Shown: positions 1-5,857 of the stretch, in pieces
How positions within the stretch are numbered: the first letter of the stretch is position 1
How the letters are laid out: the number at the start of each line of letters is the position of its first letter
Source: JBHIBR01 sp046759145 [NCBI: Nitrospinota bacterium]
Lineage (GTDB): Bacteria > UBA8248
Direction: 5' to 3'
NCBI GenBank assembly: GCA_046759145.1
Contig: JBHIBR010000079.1
Coordinates: 1 to 7,665, forward strand
DNA length: 7,665 nucleotides
Notes under the pieces: model-generated
The model's input: the letters and a program-made list of their open reading frames with translations, nothing else
Databases searched by the model: none
Told to the model about the DNA's origin: nothing
Made by a program: the position numbers and the translations under genes

Positions 1-448
1 TCAGGCCCAGCCAGAAGGAGGGCATGGAGATGCCCAGGAGCGCCCCCGACATGCTCCCGTAGTCGAACCTCGAGTAAGGGTGGGTGGCCGAGAGCACCCC
101 GGCCACCAGACCCAGCACAGTCGCCAGCAGCATGCTCAAGGAGGCGAGCTGGAGCGTGTTGGCGAAGCGGGCCAGCACCTCCTCCAGCACCGGGCGGTCG
201 GAGCGGATCGACCGGCCCAGGTCGCCCCTCAGCGCCCGGTCCATGTAGATGAGGTACTGGACGTGGAGGGGCCGGTCGAGCCCGTACTCGCGGCGGATCT
301 CCTCGACGTACTCGGCCGTGGCGAACTCCCCCGCCAGGGCCTCGGCCGGGTCGCCCGGGATGAGGCGGATGGAGAGGAAGATCACCACCGACACCCCGAA
401 GAGCACGGGCACGAGCAGGAGCAGCCGCCTCAGAAGGTATTCGGCCAT
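1..448 (-). CDS. ABC transporter permease, DppB/OppB type (N-terminal part, cut by window edge)
   Basis: Inner-membrane permease of a peptide/nickel-type ABC importer. It would pair with a DppC-like permease, ATPases and a periplasmic binding protein. The 149 visible residues begin MAEYLLRRLLLL and run into a first membrane segment (about residues 8-30), then the family-typical RLIPGDPA (28-35). A periplasmic stretch with YGLDRP (55-60) and GDLGRSI (75-81) follows, then a second hydrophobic segment (about 98-121). This order is the standard DppB N-terminus; the full family length is about 300-330 aa, so roughly half is missing beyond the left edge. The ATG (complement of 446-448) has a GAGGG ribosome site (complement of 454-458) five bases upstream, which supports the start. 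It is divergent from the acyl-CoA dehydrogenase with only about 130 bp between them. Substrate cannot be told; dipeptide, oligopeptide, glutathione or nickel are all possible. Confidence 0.9.
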   Translation of the reverse strand, partial: MAEYLLRRLLLLVPVLFGVSVVIFLSIRLIPGDPAEALAGEFATAEYVEEIRREYGLDRPLHVQYLIYMDRALRGDLGRSIRSDRPVLEEVLARFANTLQLASLSMLLATVLGLVAGVLSATHPYSRFDYGSMSGALLGISMPSFWLGL

Positions 449-575
449 GGCTTCCCTCGCCGAGGTGGCCGGAACAGAGAGGGGGTGCCGAAGAGCCTGG
501 CCCTTTCGCAGGATGCCTTCGCCGGGATCGCCCGTCAATCGGAGGGGCGGGCGGGGTCAAGGGGGTGTGGCTCAG

Positions 576-1676
576 ATGCGCGGTGCCATCCCGCCCCGCC
601 AGCGGGGGCTGCGGCGAATCATAGCACAGACTCTCTCGGTGCCGGGCGCGGCGCTGGGCTTCAAGGGGCTGGCCGTCCCCAGGCAGTACGGCGGCGAGGG
701 GGCGGACGTCCTCACCCAGACCCTCGTCATCGAGGAGCTCTCGGCGGGCGACGCGGGCGTCTCGAAGGTGTTCAGCCACTGCTGGAAGGCCGTCTTCGGC
801 CTGCTGGCCCTCGCCACCGGGGAGCAGGCTGCGCGCGTCATCCCCGGCTACCTGGAGGACCCCCGCTACCTCCTCGGCATCGCCATCACCGAGCCCGACG
901 CGGGGAGCGACAACACCCTCCCCTACGACGACCCATCGGGGGGCCCCCGGCTCTCGGCGGTGCGGATCGGCCGGGGCTACGTGCTGAACGGCCTGAAGCA
1001 CTTCATCGCCCTCGGCGCTCAATCCAAGATGTTCACCGTCTTCGCCCGGACGGACAAGACGGTCGGCCTCACCCGGGGGATGACGGCCTTCATGTTCTTC
1101 CCCCCGGCCGAGGGTTTCGAGGTGGGGCGCCTCCACGACAAGCTGGGTCTGCGCCTCTACCCCCAGCACGAGCTCCTCTTCCGCGACGTCTGGGTGCCCG
1201 AGGGGGACCGCCTGGGGGAGGAGGGAAAGGCCCACTCGCCCGAGCGGGTCATCGCCAAGACGGGCACCACGGAGGCGGCCGCCACCGTCTTGGGCATCGG
1301 CCGGCGGGCCTACGAGCTCGCGCGGGAGTTCGCCCGCGAGCGCGTCCAGGGCGGAAGGCCCATCATCCAGCACACCGCCATCGGTTTCCTCCTCCTGGAG
1401 ATGTTCACCCGCCTCGAAGCCGCCCGTACTCTCCTCTGGCGGGCGGCCTGGAGCCTCGACCGGGGTGGCGCCGACGACCCCAAGCTGGCGCGCGCGGCCA
1501 AGGTGCTGGCGGTCGAGGCGACGCACTTCATCACCACGCGGGCGGTGGAGATCCTGGGCGGGATGGGCGTGATGAAGGAGGCCCCTGTGGAGAAGCTCTA
1601 CCGCGACGCCATCCTCTTCTACCACATGGGGGCGACGAACCAGGTGAACCTCCTCAAGGCCCTCCCCCACCTCTGA
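576..1676 (+). CDS. acyl-CoA dehydrogenase family flavoprotein, short N-terminus and unusual active site
   Basis: Predicted FAD enzyme of the acyl-CoA dehydrogenase family (alpha,beta-dehydrogenation of an acyl-CoA, electrons to ETF). From the ATG at 576 it has 366 residues, against 380-400 usual. Visible marks: GFKGLAVPRQYGGEG (28-42) from the end of the N-terminal helical domain; ITEPDAGSD (104-112), the FAD/substrate loop; RLHDKLGLR (185-193) in the beta domain; and GGMGVMKEAPVEKLYRDA (328-345) in the C-terminal domain. The canonical catalytic Glu, within the family's Y-E-G-T, is replaced: here the segment reads YHMGAT with Met351. Glu223 in SPERV falls where long-chain and isovaleryl enzymes carry their alternative catalytic Glu, so activity is still possible. 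Start is uncertain: ATG 576, GTG 567 and ATG 513 are all in frame. None restores the usual first helices, and upstream codons look like a shadow of the divergent permease. Identity is firm, substrate unknown; a 5'-truncated remnant is an alternative. Confidence 0.8.
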   Translation: MRGAIPPRQRGLRRIIAQTLSVPGAALGFKGLAVPRQYGGEGADVLTQTLVIEELSAGDAGVSKVFSHCWKAVFGLLALATGEQAARVIPGYLEDPRYLLGIAITEPDAGSDNTLPYDDPSGGPRLSAVRIGRGYVLNGLKHFIALGAQSKMFTVFARTDKTVGLTRGMTAFMFFPPAEGFEVGRLHDKLGLRLYPQHELLFRDVWVPEGDRLGEEGKAHSPERVIAKTGTTEAAATVLGIGRRAYELAREFARERVQGGRPIIQHTAIGFLLLEMFTRLEAARTLLWRAAWSLDRGGADDPKLARAAKVLAVEATHFITTRAVEILGGMGVMKEAPVEKLYRDAILFYHMGATNQVNLLKALPHL

Positions 1677-2177
1677 CCGGGGGGAGCCCCTCCGACCTCT
1701 CGGGCTTCTTCTCCCGTTGGCCCTTAACGGCCGGGGTTCCCGCTGCATCGGCGTAGGAGGAAAGGGCGAGGAGCTTCGCCCGTTCGGCGAGCACGCGCAG
1801 GCGCCCTCCCGCAGCATCGGCGCAGGCCGCCCGCACTCTCCTAAATAATAATTTAAGGCCTTTTCATCTAGAATTCAAGGGGAGAGATTCAATTTTCCCC
1901 CTGAAGGACCATTGCCGAGGCGCCCTCGAGGTAGCCCCTTGGGCGAGGGCATCGCCGTGAGCGCAAAATTTGGGGGCTGAGCGTTAGAGTCGAGAAGGGT
2001 CAAGGGATGGTTTTGTTCCTGGACCGAATTTGCTTTGCCACCGGCGTCCATTTCGTGCCATAGTTAAGGCCAAAAACCAATCCCAGTGCTCTGCAGCCAG
2101 TCGGCTTTGACCGGGGCCCCGCCGACGTGGCGTGCCTCGAGGGAGTTCCGGTAAAGAGGAGGAGGAGTCTTTGGGAT

Positions 2178-2203
2178 GGCCGGGAGGTCCCACCTCGCGG
2201 GCC
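2178..2203 (+). other. hairpin in the leader region of the 87-aa gene
   Basis: GAGGT (2184-2188) and ACCTC (2192-2196) form a perfect 5-bp stem around a CCC loop. Outside it, GGCC (2178-2181) can pair with GGCC (2200-2203) across a small internal loop. No T tract follows, so it does not look like an intrinsic terminator. The function is unknown, and a chance GC-rich fold is possible. Confidence 0.35.
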
Positions 2204-2266
2204 ACTGCGTAGAATCCCTGGGGAAGCCTTGTGCATGCCCCGTGATGGGACCCGGGGAGTGAGTGC

Positions 2267-2284
2267 GAGCGGTTCTGGCCGCTC
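2267..2284 (+). other. perfect 6-bp hairpin just before the ribosome binding site of the 87-aa gene
   Basis: GAGCGG (2267-2272) and CCGCTC (2279-2284) pair perfectly around TTCTGG. The stem ends three bases before the GGGAGGA ribosome site at 2288-2294. A stem this close to the site could influence translation or protect the 5' end of the message. This is inference from position only. Confidence 0.4.
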
Positions 2285-2302
2285 CGAGGGAGGATAGCCC
2301 AC

Positions 2303-2566
2303 ATGTCCGCCGAGGAAACTCGCCGCATGCTGAAGGTGTTCGGCGTCACTGTGACCGACTTCGAGCAGGAGGCAGCCAGGCTGCAGGGACGCCTGAAGGA
2401 GATCTCGGCGTGGCCCCCCGGGGAGCGGGCGACGCTGAAGGACCTGTGTGAATTGCTGTTGGATTTGAGCGGCAAATGGCTCCAGGTCACCCAGCACCTC
2501 TTCCAGACGCAGGTGGGGCTTCTGGAGTCATTGGCGCGCGCGGCGGGAGAGAGTCCCCCCAAATAG
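2303..2566 (+). CDS. small helical hypothetical protein, 87 aa
   Basis: I do not recognise this protein. The ATG follows a strong GGGAGGA site (2288-2294) with an 8-base gap, and the translation has balanced, protein-like composition, so I consider it real. It is soluble, with no signal peptide or membrane segment. Residues 1-35 (MSAEETRRMLKVFG onward) are charged and should be helical. A WPPGER turn (37-42) separates them from a second, amphipathic helical stretch, TLKDLCELLLDLSGKWLQVT and onward to about residue 82, rich in Leu, Gln and Thr. Two helices with this pattern loosely recall phasin-like or coiled-coil adaptor proteins, but no family motif is visible. There is one Cys (49). It stands alone, with 626 bp before it and 424 bp after it, and is followed directly by two hairpins, suggesting its own transcript. 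Confidence 0.7.
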   Translation: MSAEETRRMLKVFGVTVTDFEQEAARLQGRLKEISAWPPGERATLKDLCELLLDLSGKWLQVTQHLFQTQVGLLESLARAAGESPPK

Positions 2567-2627
2567 CGGCATCGGTGCCGCGCTGCGCCCGCCCCCGGGG
2601 TGCGGCTGCCGGGGGATGCGGCGGGCG
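2566..2627 (+). terminator. two tandem GC-rich hairpins directly after the 87-aa gene
   Basis: The first stem, GCGGCA (2566-2571) with TGCCGC (2576-2581), is perfect, has a TCGG tetraloop and starts on the last base of the stop codon. The second is larger: CGCCCGCC (2586-2593) pairs with GGCGGGCG (2620-2627), and CCCGG (2594-2598) with CCGGG (2609-2613), leaving a 6-base bulge and a 10-base loop. The position fits transcript termination or 3'-end protection. No T tract follows, so classic intrinsic termination is not shown. Confidence 0.5.
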
Positions 2628-2717
2628 AATGGGTGGGTCCCGCGCGGGGGCGAGATAGGCCGCCGGGGCGGTCCCGGAGGGGAAGGTCTTGCCTCCTGCC
2701 CGCCAAAGGATACCACT

Positions 2718-2744
2718 CGGCCCGCCCAAGAGGAGGGCGGGTCG
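2718..2744 (+). terminator. 10-bp GC-rich hairpin, possible second terminator
   Basis: CGGCCCGCCC (2718-2727) pairs with GGGCGGGTCG (2735-2744), with one G-T pair and an AAGAGGA loop. Four T (2756-2759) follow 11 bases later, which is too far for a textbook intrinsic terminator. It lies between the 87-aa gene and the operon promoter and may insulate the two transcripts. Confidence 0.4.
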
Positions 2745-2835
2745 GCGGGCACGGGTTTTCTGGGCGCGTGTTTTCAATGGGATATCGGTGGCTGAAATAA
2801 TTAAAATTTTTTTGAACTTCTTTCCCTTCGGAGGC

Positions 2836-2863
2836 TTGACCCGTAGGATAAGTAGTATAAGAT
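2836..2863 (+). promoter_or_regulatory. candidate sigma70-type promoter of the formate dehydrogenase operon
   Basis: TTGACC (2836-2841) as -35, a 16-base spacer, then TAAGAT (2858-2863) as -10, matching consensus at five and four of six positions. An AT-rich patch ends about 16 bases upstream. It is the best promoter-like site in the gap and would give a leader of about 120 bases. This is a motif match only. Confidence 0.4.
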
Positions 2864-2990
2864 CAACCTGCCCCATATCTGAGTAACAGCAGCTGTCGAA
2901 GAGGGGGCCAGGCGGTTCGCCCGGGCGGGCCTCGAGGGGGGCCTGATATACCGCGGGCGTAGTTGCCCGTCCTTTCGGAGCACGGCGAAG

Positions 2991-5141
2991 ATGGTGGGCA
3001 AGGGTTGGGGGATTTTCCTCTGTACCTGTAATGGCGCGTTGCGTCCCGACCCCGTCCGCGTCCAGCAGCTCCTGGGCCTTGCCGAGCCACCCACCGTCCT
3101 CAACCGGCTCTCCCGCGATGAATTCCACAAAGTCTGCGCCAAGACCAAGGAGGCGGGCTACCGCCATCTGCTTCTGGGCTGTTGTGGCAGCCGTGAGCAG
3201 CTCGAGTTCCTCCAGGGCTCGAGCGGGGAGGACCTGCCCCCGCTCCATCTCCTCAACCTCAAGGAGCGCTGCTTCTGGCCTCATGGCGAGGGGGCCATCG
3301 CCCAGGGGAAGGCCGCCCGGCTCATCCGCGCCGCCGTCGCCGCTGCGGACTCCGCCTCCAGGCGCGGACCTCAGGCCGTACAGGTCCGGGCCGAGAGCCG
3401 CGTCCTGCTGGCGGGCGAACCCGGGGCCTGCGCCCGGCTGGCCGCCAAGCTGCTCCCCCACGTCCAGCCCGTCTTGGCCGTCGATGAGTCCCTTCGGCTT
3501 CACGATGGCCGCCAATTCTATCCGGCCGGGATGGCCCTCAAGCGCGGGCGGGTGAGGGCCATCGAAGGTCATCTGGGCCAATTCCGGGTGAGGATTCAGA
3601 CTACCGACGCCATCGACCTCCACGCCTGCACCCGCTGCAACCGGTGCATACCCATCTGTCCCACCTCGGCCATCACCGAAGGCCTCCACCTCATCGAAGA
3701 GAGATGCGACGAGTGCGGCGATTGCATCGTGGCCTGCGGAGAGGTGAGGGCCATCCAGCTCCACCGGGTGGAGGAAGAGACCATCGAGGTGGACCAGGTC
3801 GTGCTGTGCGGTTGGGAGCCTGACCCCTCCCTGGGGACCCGGCGGCCCGGCATCCACGTGTGGCCGCTGGGCAAGTGGGCGCCCGAGGAGTTGCTCCTCT
3901 CGCAGGTGGTCGCCCTGGTCGGCGAGTTCTCCAAACCCCGTTTTGTGACCCATAGCGCCGACATCTGTGCGGCCGGGTCGGCCGACTTCAAGGGCTGCGG
4001 CATCTGCATCCCCCAGTGCCCCTATGATGCCATCGAGCGCGACGGGCGGCGCATCCGCCTGGACGCGGTGAGCTGCGAGGGCTGTGGTGCTTGCGTGGCG
4101 GCCTGCCCCACTTCCGCGCTGGAGTTCAGCGACCCGAGCTTCGGCGGGGTCCTGGCCCAACTGGACGCCCTGTTGGCGCCCCTGGCGGGGGCTGCGCCCT
4201 CGGAGGATGGCGGGCCCCCCCCAAAGCCCGTGGTGCTTTTCCACTGTGGCACGGCGGGAAGCCAGATGGTCGAGCGGGCGGGCATGCGGGGCCTGCCCTA
4301 CGATGGCGGCGTGTTCCCGGTCCAAGTCCCCTGCCTGCGCTATCTCTCGGAGGGCCACCTGCTGGGGGCCATCCGGCGGGGGGCGGCGGGGCTCTTCCTG
4401 TTGGGTTGCGCCCATTGCCCCAACGGGGAGGAGCGCCAGATCCTGCACGACAAGGTGGAGTTTGTCCGCACGATGCTGGAAGGCTTCGGCCTGGGTCGGG
4501 GGCGGGTCGCGCTGTGCACGGCCGAGCCCGATGAGGAGGAAGTGGCCCTAGAGGCTTTGGGCGAGTTCCTCGGGAGGCTGGCGCCCGGCCCGCTGCCCTC
4601 CGCTGGCCTCCCGGCGCGGGGGAGGCCGACGGCGCGGGAGGAGGTGAACGAAGCGCTCCACCGCCTCCTCTCCGTCACGGGTGAGACGCCGGCGCCGGTG
4701 GCGACGGAGGGCCCCCTGGGCTACGGCTTCGTCGAGGTGCGCGAGGGGGGCTGCACCCTTTGCCGGGGCTGCGTGTTCGTCTGCCCCAGCCACGCCCTGA
4801 GGCTCGTGGAAGAGGCCCGCGGCCTCGAGTTTTTGCACACCGCCTGCGTGGGCTGCGGCATGTGCGAGAAGGCCTGCCCCGAGGGGGTGGTCACCTTGAA
4901 GCGGGAGCTGCGGGTGGAGGAGGCGGCTTTCAGCTACCAGGTGAAGGCCCGGGACCAGATGGTGGGTTGCGCCAAGTGCGGCAAGCCCTTCGTCAACCGC
5001 CGGGCCCTCACCCGCATCCAGGAGAAGGTGACCGCCCTGGCCTTGCCCGCCTTTGTGCGGGGCGGGACGCACCTGCTGGAGATGTGCCCCGACTGCCGGG
5101 CCGTGGAGGCCATCATGGAGAGCGACAGATGGTCGATCTGA
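2991..5141 (+). CDS. soluble multi-cluster iron-sulfur protein with HdrA/MvhD-like parts, formate dehydrogenase associated
   Basis: A 716-residue cytoplasmic electron-transfer protein; no signal peptide or membrane segment. In order: an N-terminal GIFLCTCNG (7-15), like the start of HdrA; LLGCCG (61-66); RVLLAGEPGACARLAAKL (137-154), a Rossmann-like stretch without a clear GxGxxG, so FAD binding is doubtful. Two ferredoxin motifs follow at Cys213/216/219/223 and 239/242/245/249. A second pair is Cys336/339/343, with Cys326 as likely fourth ligand, and Cys362/365/368/372. Residues 413-530 resemble MvhD/FlpD, with Cys419, VPC448 and GCAHC (472-476). A C-terminal pair is Cys588/591/594/598 and 619/622/625/629. 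Last comes a zinc-ribbon-like Cys660/663...699/702. Thus up to six [4Fe-4S] clusters. As I recall, similar '4Fe-4S binding proteins' precede TorD-like chaperones and fdhA in betaproteobacteria, role unproven. The start has GGAG (2977-2980) ten bases upstream. It is the first gene of the operon. Electron transfer with FdhA or a maturation role are both possible. Confidence 0.85.
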   Translation: MVGKGWGIFLCTCNGALRPDPVRVQQLLGLAEPPTVLNRLSRDEFHKVCAKTKEAGYRHLLLGCCGSREQLEFLQGSSGEDLPPLHLLNLKERCFWPHGEGAIAQGKAARLIRAAVAAADSASRRGPQAVQVRAESRVLLAGEPGACARLAAKLLPHVQPVLAVDESLRLHDGRQFYPAGMALKRGRVRAIEGHLGQFRVRIQTTDAIDLHACTRCNRCIPICPTSAITEGLHLIEERCDECGDCIVACGEVRAIQLHRVEEETIEVDQVVLCGWEPDPSLGTRRPGIHVWPLGKWAPEELLLSQVVALVGEFSKPRFVTHSADICAAGSADFKGCGICIPQCPYDAIERDGRRIRLDAVSCEGCGACVAACPTSALEFSDPSFGGVLAQLDALLAPLAGAAPSEDGGPPPKPVVLFHCGTAGSQMVERAGMRGLPYDGGVFPVQVPCLRYLSEGHLLGAIRRGAAGLFLLGCAHCPNGEERQILHDKVEFVRTMLEGFGLGRGRVALCTAEPDEEEVALEALGEFLGRLAPGPLPSAGLPARGRPTAREEVNEALHRLLSVTGETPAPVATEGPLGYGFVEVREGGCTLCRGCVFVCPSHALRLVEEARGLEFLHTACVGCGMCEKACPEGVVTLKRELRVEEAAFSYQVKARDQMVGCAKCGKPFVNRRALTRIQEKVTALALPAFVRGGTHLLEMCPDCRAVEAIMESDRWSI

Positions 5142-5842
5142 TCGGCGACCGGGAGGTGGCCCAGTACCGTCGCCGCAACTACGAATTCTTCACCACCCTG
5201 CTCCTGGAGCCGCCCTCCGATGAGCTGGTGGATTTCATGGCGAGCGAGAGGGGTCTCCTCAAAGAGCGGCCCCCGGGGGAGGAGCCCGGAGAGGGCTGGC
5301 GGGAGATGGCCGAGATGGTGTCCCTCTCCCTGGGCAGGCTTGGGGAGTTTGCCGAAGAGCTCCGCGATGAGTTCACCGCGCTTTTCATCGGCCCCCAGGG
5401 TTACATCCTCCAACCCTATGAGTCCTACCAGCTCACGGGCGCCTTGATGGGTGCGCCGCTGCTGGAGGTGAAGGAGTTTTGCAGGCGGGCGGGGTTCGAG
5501 AAGGAGGAGGGGTTCAAGGAGTTCGAAGACCACGCTGCTTACGAGCTGGAGTTGATGCGCCAGCTCATCCTCAAACAGGAGAGGGCAGAAGACCCCGAGG
5601 GAGAGGCCGCGTGGCTCAGCTTGCAGAGAGAGTTCCTCCACAAGCATCTGCTGCGCTGGCTGTCGGACTTTTTGGGCGAGCTGGAGAGGCATCGCAGGGC
5701 GCAGTTCTACAAGGGGTTGGCCATCGCCGCCCGGAACTTTCTCGAGCTGGAGGAGGACCTCTTCCGGCTGAGCGAGACGGACTGGGGGGGCGGCGCCAAA
5801 CCAGCCGCTCTGGGGCATGATCTTCCGAGGGACTCGGGATAA
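5129..5842 (+). CDS. TorD/DmsD/NarJ-family molybdoenzyme chaperone
   Basis: A 237-aa cytoplasmic, all-helical chaperone. Members bind the Tat signal of a molybdoenzyme and hold it until cofactor is loaded, here most likely FdhA. Family marks are clear: an N-terminal helix with NYEFFTTLLLEPPSDEL (17-33); the signature DEFTALFIGPQGY...QPYESYQ (80-101), matching the family's E-x2-x-LF-x-GP...PYES pattern; and FEDHAAYELELM (132-143), the equivalent of the PDH-x3-EL-x-FM motif. Helical FLHKHLLRWLSDFLGELE (169-186) follows. Residues after about 215 are a loose Gly/Pro tail. The ATG at 5129 lies 13 bases inside the end of the Fe-S gene, with GGAG at 5117-5120 eight bases upstream, so the two are probably translationally coupled. 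The gene after it starts 15 bases past the stop. Identification is strong; the exact client is inferred from the neighbours. Confidence 0.9.
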   Translation: MVDLIGDREVAQYRRRNYEFFTTLLLEPPSDELVDFMASERGLLKERPPGEEPGEGWREMAEMVSLSLGRLGEFAEELRDEFTALFIGPQGYILQPYESYQLTGALMGAPLLEVKEFCRRAGFEKEEGFKEFEDHAAYELELMRQLILKQERAEDPEGEAAWLSLQREFLHKHLLRWLSDFLGELERHRRAQFYKGLAIAARNFLELEEDLFRLSETDWGGGAKPAALGHDLPRDSG

Positions 5843-5857
5843 GGGAGGTGCGAGCGT

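Larger units (their letters stand above)
1677..2302. other. 626-bp intergenic region with an AT-rich patch and hairpins
   Basis: I see no convincing gene here; the open frames on either strand give Arg/Pro/Ser-rich low-complexity translations. It holds an imperfect direct repeat (GCATCGGCG-T/C-AGG at 1745-1757 and 1814-1826). A sharply AT-rich patch runs from about 1841 to 1898, inside which GGGGAGAG and TTTTCCCC can form an 8-bp stem with two G-U pairs. Two cleaner hairpins lie further down (2178-2203 and 2267-2284). No clear intrinsic terminator with a T tract follows the acyl-CoA dehydrogenase. The region could hold the promoter and leader of the 87-aa gene, or an unrecognised structured RNA. 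Confidence 0.6.
2567..2990. other. 424-bp intergenic region ahead of the formate dehydrogenase operon
   Basis: No supported gene. It runs from very GC-rich, hairpin-forming DNA (2566-2744) into an AT-rich patch (about 2795-2820, with seven T at 2807-2813), then a likely promoter and a presumed leader of about 120 bases. In the leader, CGGGC (2954-2958) can pair with GCCCG (2965-2969), eight bases before the GGAG ribosome site (2977-2980) of the Fe-S gene. Open frames crossing here on the minus strand are shadows. Confidence 0.6.

Noticed and set aside
80-1756. 558-aa open frame on the plus strand
   Set aside because: It is in a different frame from the acyl-CoA dehydrogenase, crosses the permease in reverse and has an Arg/Pro/Gly-rich translation without motifs.
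1971-2000. Resemblance of GGGGGCTGAG...AGTCGAG to the 5' end of tmRNA
   Set aside because: There is no matching 3' end with TCCACCA, no T-loop and no tag reading frame downstream.
2748-2761. Possible sigma54 promoter (GGCACG, then TTCT)
   Set aside because: The -24 half matches well, but the -12 half lacks the essential GC (TTCT instead of TTGC).
2487-4448. 653-aa open frame on the minus strand
   Set aside because: It lies opposite the Fe-S protein, whose Cys motifs are unmistakable. The minus translation has no domain and is typical GC-rich shadow coding.
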